A stretch of DNA of 15,000 nt from [Eubacterium] eligens ATCC 27750 (lineage in GTDB: Bacteria; Bacillota; Clostridia; Lachnospirales; Lachnospiraceae): the NCBI RefSeq assembly GCF_000146185.1, contig NC_012778.1:1-15000 (forward strand). The letters run 5' to 3'. The position numbers and the translations under genes were made by a program. The notes under the pieces are model-generated. The model saw only the letters and a list, made by a program, of their open reading frames with translations, made no database searches and had not been told where the DNA came from. Below, in pieces: positions 10,412-15,000 of this stretch. Positions within the stretch are counted from its first letter, which is position 1; each line of letters opens with the position of its first letter.

Positions 10412-11254
10412 ATGAGAGAGGTTAATGTATCAATAATAACAGACAACATTAAAGAAATGTGCATAGAGGCAAATCATTTTCTCACAGATGACATGAAAAA
10501 TGTTTTTGAAAATGCAGTAAAAAAAGAAGAGTCTGCACTTGGAAAGCAGGTTCTTGGGCAGCTTGAAGAAAACCTAAAAGTTGCAGGAGAGGACATGATA
10601 CCTATATGTCAGGATACAGGAATGGCAGTAGTATTTATCAATGTTGGGCAGGATGTCCATCTTACAGGTGGAGATATTACAGATGCAATTAATGAGGGAG
10701 TAAGAAGAGGATATGTTGACGGATATTTAAGAAAGTCGGTTGTAAAAGATCCTATCTACAGAGAGAATACCAAAGATAACACTCCGGCAGTAATACATTT
10801 TAACATAGTTCCAGGAGACAAGGTCGACATAACAGTTGCACCTAAGGGATTCGGAAGCGAGAACATGAGCAGAGTATTCATGTTAAAGCCGGCAGATGGA
10901 ATAGAAGGTGTAAAGGAAGCAATACTTACAGCAGTAAAGGATGCAGGTCCTAATGCCTGTCCTCCAATGGTAGTCGGTGTAGGAATTGGAGGAACATTTG
11001 AAAAATGTGCATATCTTGCAAAGAAAGCATTAACAAGAGATCTGAATGAAGAATCCCCAGTTGAATATGTCCGTGACTTAGAAAAAGAAATGCTTGAGAA
11101 AATCAATAAGTTAGGAATAGGCCCTGGTGGACTTGGCGGAACTCAGACAGCACTTGCAATCAATATAGAGACATATCCTACACATATTGCAGGACTTCCG
11201 GTTGCAGTAAACATTTGCTGCCATGTGAACAGACATTCACACAGGGTAATATAA
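10412..11254 (+). CDS. Fumarate hydratase class I, alpha subunit (4Fe-4S)
   Basis: The alpha subunit of a two-subunit, oxygen-sensitive iron-sulfur hydro-lyase that interconverts fumarate and malate. The 280-aa product covers the N-terminal cluster-binding domain. Likely cluster ligands are Cys66 (CQDTG), Cys183 (NACPPM) and one of Cys269/Cys270 (NICCHVNRHS near the C terminus). GPGGLGGTQTAL and the GIGGTFEK segment are family hallmarks. The open frame can be read from a TTG at 10406, but ATG 10412 with AGAAGG at 10397-10402 gives better spacing and the usual MREVNVS start. Only 15 bp separate it from the beta subunit. L-tartrate dehydratase has the same two-subunit layout, so tartrate as substrate is the main alternative; fumarase is more common in clostridia. 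A role in a reductive branch of the citric acid cycle is inferred. Confidence 0.9.
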   Translation: MREVNVSIITDNIKEMCIEANHFLTDDMKNVFENAVKKEESALGKQVLGQLEENLKVAGEDMIPICQDTGMAVVFINVGQDVHLTGGDITDAINEGVRRGYVDGYLRKSVVKDPIYRENTKDNTPAVIHFNIVPGDKVDITVAPKGFGSENMSRVFMLKPADGIEGVKEAILTAVKDAGPNACPPMVVGVGIGGTFEKCAYLAKKALTRDLNEESPVEYVRDLEKEMLEKINKLGIGPGGLGGTQTALAINIETYPTHIAGLPVAVNICCHVNRHSHRVI

Positions 11255-11269
11255 TCAGGGAGGCTAATC

Positions 11270-11821
11270 ATGGATAAATATATTAATGCACCAATAAGTG
11301 ATGAAGATGCAAAGAGTCTTCACTCAGGAGATTATGTATATATAACAGGAACAATATATACAGCTAGAGATGCAGCACATAAGAGAATGGCAGAGGCTCT
11401 GTCAGCAGGACAGCCACTTCCAATAGATATGAAGAATAACATAATATATTACATGGGACCATCTCCAGCAAGAGAAGGAAGACCAATAGGTTCAGCAGGT
11501 CCGACAACAGCAAGCCGTATGGATAAATATGCACCAGACCTTCTTGATTTAGGACTTAAAGGAATGATAGGAAAGGGAAAGCGTTCACAGGCAGTAATTG
11601 ATGGAATCGTAAGAAATGGTGCAGTGTACTTTGCAGCAGTAGGAGGAGCAGGAGCAATTCTTAGTAAATGTATTAAGAAATCCACAGTCATTGCTTATGA
11701 TGATTTAGGAACAGAGGCTATAAGAGAACTTGAAGTGGAAAATCTTCCTGTAATTGTAGTAATTGACAGTGATGGAAACAACCTGTATGAAACAGCTATA
11801 AAAGAATACAGCAGAGTATAA
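11270..11821 (+). CDS. Fumarate hydratase class I, beta subunit
   Basis: The 183-aa partner subunit that carries the swivelling C-terminal domain of class I fumarase/L-tartrate dehydratase and completes the active site. It has the expected size for a separate beta subunit. Family features are GDYVYITGTIYTARDAAHKR near residues 20-39, YYMGPSPA, GSAGPTTASRMD, and GMIGKGKRS, a substrate-binding loop. The ATG is preceded by GGGAGG. It lies 15 bp behind the alpha subunit and the two would be made in equal amounts from one message. The next gene begins 86 bp later after a weak hairpin. As with the alpha subunit, tartrate dehydratase cannot be strictly excluded. Confidence 0.9.
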   Translation: MDKYINAPISDEDAKSLHSGDYVYITGTIYTARDAAHKRMAEALSAGQPLPIDMKNNIIYYMGPSPAREGRPIGSAGPTTASRMDKYAPDLLDLGLKGMIGKGKRSQAVIDGIVRNGAVYFAAVGGAGAILSKCIKKSTVIAYDDLGTEAIRELEVENLPVIVVIDSDGNNLYETAIKEYSRV

Positions 11822-11861
11822 ATATGGCATAAATGGTAAATACTCCTAATATTAATTTATA

Positions 11862-11886
11862 TTAAGGGCTGTTATTACGGCCTTAA
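11862..11886. repeat. Weak hairpin between the fumarase and surface-protein genes
   Basis: TTAAGG (11862-11867) and CCTTAA (11881-11886) form a short stem that can be lengthened with a bulge by C11869-G11880. There is no following T-tract, so I do not call it a terminator. It sits between the fumarase stop and the Shine-Dalgarno of the surface-protein gene. No promoter with convincing -35 and -10 elements is visible in this gap. Confidence 0.35.
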
Positions 11887-11907
11887 GATTAAATGGGAGG
11901 AAAAGCC

Positions 11908-14130
11908 ATGAAAAAGAAAATGACACTCAGGATAATTGTAGGAATGCTTACAATTATCCTGATAGTGACAGGCATACTACCGTTTATGACAAATAAAGCG
12001 CTCGCCGCAGAAAATGTACTTTCAGATAATATAATACTTGTAACTGAGAATGAAGTATCAGATACAGCAAAAGACGGTTATAGTAAAGTCACATTTAAAA
12101 TAGGCGACCATACCAAAGATGTATATATAAAAAATGGCAATACTGTAAAGCTGAAATCCAGCAATAAGGACTATGGTGTAATTGCAGGCGGAATTGAAAA
12201 TGGAGAAGCAATTACAGAAAACACAGTAATATATGCCAAATCATATTCTTATCAGGGAACATTATCTCTTGAAAAATCTATACAAAGTGAAACACCTGAC
12301 GAAAATGGTTACTATACACTTCAGTTTTCTGCAAAATCGCAGAATCTTCCATCAATAAAAAGTGAGAATCAGAATGTGATACTTGTATTAGACAGATCAT
12401 TCAGTATGGCATGCTCAGTTGACGAAGATGTTGACTCAGACGCAATGGCACCGACTTATGAAAAGACAAGATGGAGTGTTACAATAAATGCAGTTGAAAA
12501 ATTTTTAAATGAATTTCTGCCAGAAGGCACATCTAATAAAGTATCGGTTATTTCATATTGTGGTTCAGCAAGAACAGAGATAACTAATGAATCAAGTAAA
12601 GATAAAATAATGAGTAAACTAAATTCTATATACAATAGGAATATGTATAATGAAGATTATAAAAATTCAAGTAAGAGATATAATGTTACTCAAATAGGCA
12701 GGGGACTTGGTTCAGCAACTAATATCCAGCAGGGATTAAAGCAGGTATCAGAAATTGCTGGTGATACAACAGGTGCATCAGTAATACTTTTTACTGATGG
12801 TGGAGCTAACAGATACGATAATGGGGAAATAGGTGGATATTATTATATAAAAAATAATAATGAAACTAATAGATATAATAAACCACGGGATGAAGTAAAC
12901 GGTTCGTATTATGCAGGAAAAGCCGGTGAAGAGTTAAAAGCTGCCGGTGCTGATATATACACGATAGTTCTTATGAGTAAGGAATCAGATATAACTGATC
13001 TCGTAAAAGTATCATTAGGAAATAAATCATTAACCTATGAAAAATCATGGGAAAAAACTTATTTTACATTTTCAGATGGAGGATATGCTAAAGAATTCTA
13101 TACAGCAGCAAATGCAGAGCAGTTAAACAACAGATTTAAACAGATAATGACAGAAATGACCAGTCTGCCATTTGAAACATCATCAGTAACAGATACACTG
13201 GATAAACATTTTGAGCTTGTTGCAGGTCAGGAAAATATTACAGATAACAAAGATGGAACATTTACAGTGAAATACCCTGAAAAAATTTCTGCAACAGATC
13301 AGACAGTTACAGTTAAAATAAAGGCAAAAGACGGAGATACAGGATATTCATATACTAACGATGGCTGTCAGTTTGATGGAACAATAGACGGACTTACCTA
13401 TACGCAGCAGTTTGAAGAGACTCCGGCAGCAGTAATATTGCCTAATGCCGTCGATGATGAATACACAGTTAATCAGAACGAAGTTCTTGACGCCAGTACA
13501 GTTCTTGTCAATGATAATAATAAGATAGTCAATAATCCTAAGAGAAACCTTCAATTGAAGACAGAAATAAAAAAAGATGTGAATAATGGAAAAATTAAAT
13601 TTAATGAAGATGGAACATTTCAGTATATTCCAGACAAGGGCTTTAGTGGAAAAGACACATTTGAATATAATGTAGTTCTTGTTATAGATGGTAAAGAATA
13701 TATCAAATCAGCAAAAGTTACTATTAACGTGATTCCTAAGCAGCCAGAGACACCATCAGAAACAGCAAGTGAAAAGGAGACACCAACACCAACAGAGACA
13801 GCAAGTGAAAAGGAGACACCAACACCAACAGAAACAGCAAGTGAGAAGGAGACACCAACACCAACGGAAACAGCAAGTGAGAAAGAAATACCAAGTGAGT
13901 CAGGAACACCTACACAGACAGAAACTCCGGCAGTTTCTCAGAATGATGAGATTACATCTCAAAACATCAGGACTCCGGAAGTAGCTGCTAATGAAGAGGA
14001 GGTTATAGCAAAGACCTCTGTAAAAACAGGAGACAGAAGCAATATGATGTATTTTATAATGCTTATGTTATCAGTTGGTACAGCCATGACAACAACAGTA
14101 GTTGTATACAAGAAGAAAAAAGAAGAATAA
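11908..14130 (+). CDS. Secreted, wall-anchored von Willebrand A domain protein
   Basis: A 740-aa surface protein, probably an adhesin or pilus-type component. In order: a signal peptide (KKK, hydrophobic core 9-26, likely cleavage after ALA at 33); a region of about 120 residues of unknown fold; a von Willebrand A domain (about 155-413) with an intact metal-ion-dependent adhesion site (Asp162, Ser164, Ser166 in DRSFS; Thr271 in SATN; Asp297 in FTDGG); a beta-rich linker; a cadherin/VCBS-like domain (about 514-609, AVDDEYTV at the start, GTFQYIPDKGFSGKDTF at its end); Pro/Thr/Glu repeats (618-664); and a C-terminal VKTGD (705-709), membrane helix (713-733) and KKKKEE tail, a sortase-type anchor. 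ATG 11908 is chosen over the in-frame ATG 11893 because GGGAGG lies between them. No sortase gene is in the window; the ligand is unknown. Confidence 0.87.
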   Translation: MKKKMTLRIIVGMLTIILIVTGILPFMTNKALAAENVLSDNIILVTENEVSDTAKDGYSKVTFKIGDHTKDVYIKNGNTVKLKSSNKDYGVIAGGIENGEAITENTVIYAKSYSYQGTLSLEKSIQSETPDENGYYTLQFSAKSQNLPSIKSENQNVILVLDRSFSMACSVDEDVDSDAMAPTYEKTRWSVTINAVEKFLNEFLPEGTSNKVSVISYCGSARTEITNESSKDKIMSKLNSIYNRNMYNEDYKNSSKRYNVTQIGRGLGSATNIQQGLKQVSEIAGDTTGASVILFTDGGANRYDNGEIGGYYYIKNNNETNRYNKPRDEVNGSYYAGKAGEELKAAGADIYTIVLMSKESDITDLVKVSLGNKSLTYEKSWEKTYFTFSDGGYAKEFYTAANAEQLNNRFKQIMTEMTSLPFETSSVTDTLDKHFELVAGQENITDNKDGTFTVKYPEKISATDQTVTVKIKAKDGDTGYSYTNDGCQFDGTIDGLTYTQQFEETPAAVILPNAVDDEYTVNQNEVLDASTVLVNDNNKIVNNPKRNLQLKTEIKKDVNNGKIKFNEDGTFQYIPDKGFSGKDTFEYNVVLVIDGKEYIKSAKVTINVIPKQPETPSETASEKETPTPTETASEKETPTPTETASEKETPTPTETASEKEIPSESGTPTQTETPAVSQNDEITSQNIRTPEVAANEEEVIAKTSVKTGDRSNMMYFIMLMLSVGTAMTTTVVVYKKKKEE
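13759..13899 (+). repeat. 36-bp coding tandem repeat (12-residue Pro/Thr/Glu unit)
   Basis: Three 36-bp copies (13759-13794, 13795-13830, 13831-13866) encode ETASEKETPTPT, and a partial, diverged fourth copy follows to about 13899. The copies differ by only a few third-position changes. They form a flexible stalk between the cadherin-like domain and the wall anchor. Near-identical copies of this kind are prone to gain or loss of units by slippage. Confidence 0.85.
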
Positions 14131-14143
14131 TAATATTAAATAA

Positions 14144-14173
14144 AAAGCCCCTTGACAATATCAGGGGGCTTTG
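14144..14173 (+). terminator. Terminator after the surface-protein gene
   Basis: AAAGCCCC (14144-14151) pairs with GGGGCTTT (14165-14172). The A-rich left flank and TTTGTT right flank fit a rho-independent terminator, possibly weak or bidirectional because the T run is short. Its loop holds the -35 element of the following tRNA promoter. Confidence 0.75.
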
Positions 14174-14180
14174 TTAGAAT
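14152..14180 (+). promoter_or_regulatory. Near-consensus sigma-A promoter for tRNA-Ser
   Basis: TTGACA (14152-14157) is a perfect -35 and TAGAAT (14175-14180) a one-mismatch -10, with the optimal 17-bp spacer. Transcription would begin near 14187, about 70 bp before the tRNA, giving a leader that contains a small TGCGT/ACGCA hairpin at 14187-14199. The -35 lies in the loop of the preceding terminator. Confidence 0.8.
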
Positions 14181-14255
14181 AATAAATGCGTTTGACGCAG
14201 AATTTCATATTATGAGTTAAACATATATGGTTTAGGGCTCGCATTCATGGAATCT

Positions 14256-14343
14256 GGAGTAGTACTCAAGAGGCTGAAGAGGCGCCCCTGCTAAGGGTGT
14301 AGGTCGGGCAACCGGCGCGAGGGTTCAAATCCCTCCTGCTCCG
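14256..14343 (+). tRNA. tRNA-Ser (anticodon GCU)
   Basis: A complete 88-base class II tRNA. The acceptor stem is GGAGTAG/CTGCTCC with one G-U pair and discriminator G at 14343; the anticodon loop CTGCTAA gives anticodon GCU, reading AGC and AGU serine codons; a long variable arm follows; and the T arm is GAGGG-TTCAAAT-CCCTC. The long variable arm and G discriminator are typical serine identity elements. The 3' CCA is not encoded and would be added after transcription. It has its own promoter and terminator and so forms a single-gene unit. Confidence 0.96.
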
Positions 14344-14350
14344 TTGACAG

Positions 14351-14392
14351 AAAGAAAAAGACAGTCAGAATCTTCTGGCTGTCTTTTTCTTT
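14351..14392 (+). terminator. Strong terminator after tRNA-Ser
   Basis: Bases 14351-14370 pair with 14373-14392 in a 20-bp stem with one G-U pair and a very small loop. The left arm is A-rich and the right arm ends TTTTTCTTTT, so it may terminate on both strands. Confidence 0.92.
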
Positions 14393-14545
14393 TATATGAT
14401 ATAATGAGCGTTAGAGAGGGGGAACATGCCTACATACTCATCCCGAGCGGCGAATGACTATCATGAACAAAGTTCATGATATAATGAGCATTAGCGAAGA
14501 CAAGTTATTCACAATATTTGTAAAGTTATAAAGGAAATGTGGAAT
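14393..14545. other. Spacer with a 19-bp direct repeat and a 10-bp inverted repeat
   Basis: No gene is seen between the tRNA terminator and the acetyltransferase. ATGATATAATGAGCRTTAG occurs at 14396-14414 and 14476-14494 with one difference, exactly 80 bp apart. TATCATGAAC (14459-14468) and GTTCATGATA (14472-14481) form a perfect inverted repeat around AAA, and its right arm runs into the second direct-repeat copy. Both copies contain TATAAT, but neither has a recognisable -35 at 16-18 bp, so a promoter for the next gene is not called. The region resembles an extragenic repetitive element. Confidence 0.55.
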
Positions 14546-15000
14546 ATGACAGAGAGACAGAAAATGATTAGTGGACAATTATACAAGTCAGGAGTAAAGG
14601 AACTTGTTAATGACAGAATGTTATGTAAAGAGCAGTGCTATGACTTTAATGCATTAAGACCATCGCAGACGGAAGAACAGACTGCAATGATTAAGAAGAT
14701 ATTCGGTAAGGTCGGAAGCAACTGTTTTATAACGGCTCCGTTCTGGTGTGATTATGGATATAATATAGAAGCAGGTGATAATTTCTATGCTAATCATAAT
14801 CTTATAATACTCGACTGTGCGAAAGTAACATTTGGTAACAATGTATTCATAGCACCGGACTGTGGTTTCTATACAGCAGGTCACCCTGTTGATGCAGCAA
14901 GCCGTAATGAAGGATGGGAATATGCTTATCCTATTAATGTAGGTAATGACGTATGGATAGGCGGTGGGGTAAAAGTAATGCCCGGAGTAACAATAGGTAA
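14546..15000 (+). CDS. Maltose/galactoside-type O-acetyltransferase, 5' part (runs off the window)
   Basis: An acetyl-CoA-dependent sugar O-acetyltransferase of the left-handed beta-helix (hexapeptide repeat) family, cut by the window end after 151 codons; the whole protein is usually about 185-210 aa. The N-terminal maltose-acetyltransferase helix region (residues 4-60, with CYDFNALRP) precedes the repeats. Catalytic His113 is in TAGHP, and VWIGGGVKVMPGVTIG near the end is the typical hexapeptide signature. ATG 14546 is preferred because AAGGA (14531-14535) is well spaced; the in-frame ATG at 14537 is too close to it. No promoter is evident. Acceptors of such enzymes range from maltose and galactosides to lipochitooligosaccharide-like or antibiotic substrates, so the substrate is open. 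Confidence 0.88.
   Translation, partial: MTERQKMISGQLYKSGVKELVNDRMLCKEQCYDFNALRPSQTEEQTAMIKKIFGKVGSNCFITAPFWCDYGYNIEAGDNFYANHNLIILDCAKVTFGNNVFIAPDCGFYTAGHPVDAASRNEGWEYAYPINVGNDVWIGGGVKVMPGVTIG

Noticed and set aside
13769..13984. A 71-codon frame rich in Arg, His and Gln
   Set aside because: It is the shifted-frame reading of the 36-bp repeat inside the surface-protein gene, with no ribosome-binding site of its own.
14400..14405. TATAAT as a promoter for a small transcript or the acetyltransferase
   Set aside because: No -35-like hexamer is present 16-18 bp upstream, and the same is true of the second TATAAT at 14480-14485.
14505..14513. DnaA-box-like TTATTCACA
   Set aside because: A single one-mismatch 9-mer is expected several times by chance in 15 kb of AT-rich DNA and there is no partner box nearby.

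Overview
This 15 kb window is the start of a low-GC Firmicutes chromosome. The gene content and gene order, the AGA-rich arginine codons and the AT-rich intergenic DNA suggest a Lachnospiraceae-like anaerobic clostridium; species cannot be fixed from the sequence alone, and Lachnospira/Roseburia/Agathobacter-type genomes are only a guess. Coordinate 1 is the ATG of dnaA, so the replicon appears to have been numbered from dnaA. Every gene found lies on the + strand, as expected for the leading strand running away from oriC.

Replication core (1-8804): dnaA, a 301-bp dnaA-dnaN spacer with DnaA boxes and T-rich tracts (probable oriC or part of it), dnaN, a small S4-domain protein (yaaA-type), recF, gyrB and gyrA. 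This is the classic conserved Firmicutes origin cluster. The gyrB-gyrA spacer (226 bp) is unusual: it holds a long AT-rich hairpin, two perfect 8-bp inverted repeats and four imperfect ~22-bp direct repeats. A rho-independent terminator follows gyrA.

Metabolic cluster (8863-11821): two tandem, overlapping alpha/beta-hydrolase esterases of the tributyrin-esterase/S-formylglutathione-hydrolase type, followed after 21 bp by the two subunits of a class I [4Fe-4S] fumarate hydratase. Spacing suggests one transcription unit. The gyrA terminator ends only 13 bp before the first esterase start, leaving almost no room for a separate promoter.

Surface and RNA region (11908-15000): a 740-aa secreted protein with an intact von Willebrand A MIDAS site, a cadherin/VCBS-like domain, a Pro/Thr/Glu-rich 12-residue tandem repeat and a C-terminal VKTGD sortase-type anchor; its terminator shares bases with a near-consensus promoter for a tRNA-Ser(GCU). 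A strong terminator follows the tRNA. A 150-bp spacer carrying a 19-bp direct repeat and a 10-bp inverted repeat comes next, and then the 5' part of a maltose/galactoside-type O-acetyltransferase that runs off the window.

I see no CRISPR array, insertion sequence, prophage or toxin-antitoxin module. Most of the window is ordinary. The best leads are the structured, repeat-rich gyrB-gyrA spacer, the architecture of the origin spacer, the overlapping terminator/promoter at the tRNA, and the surface protein.
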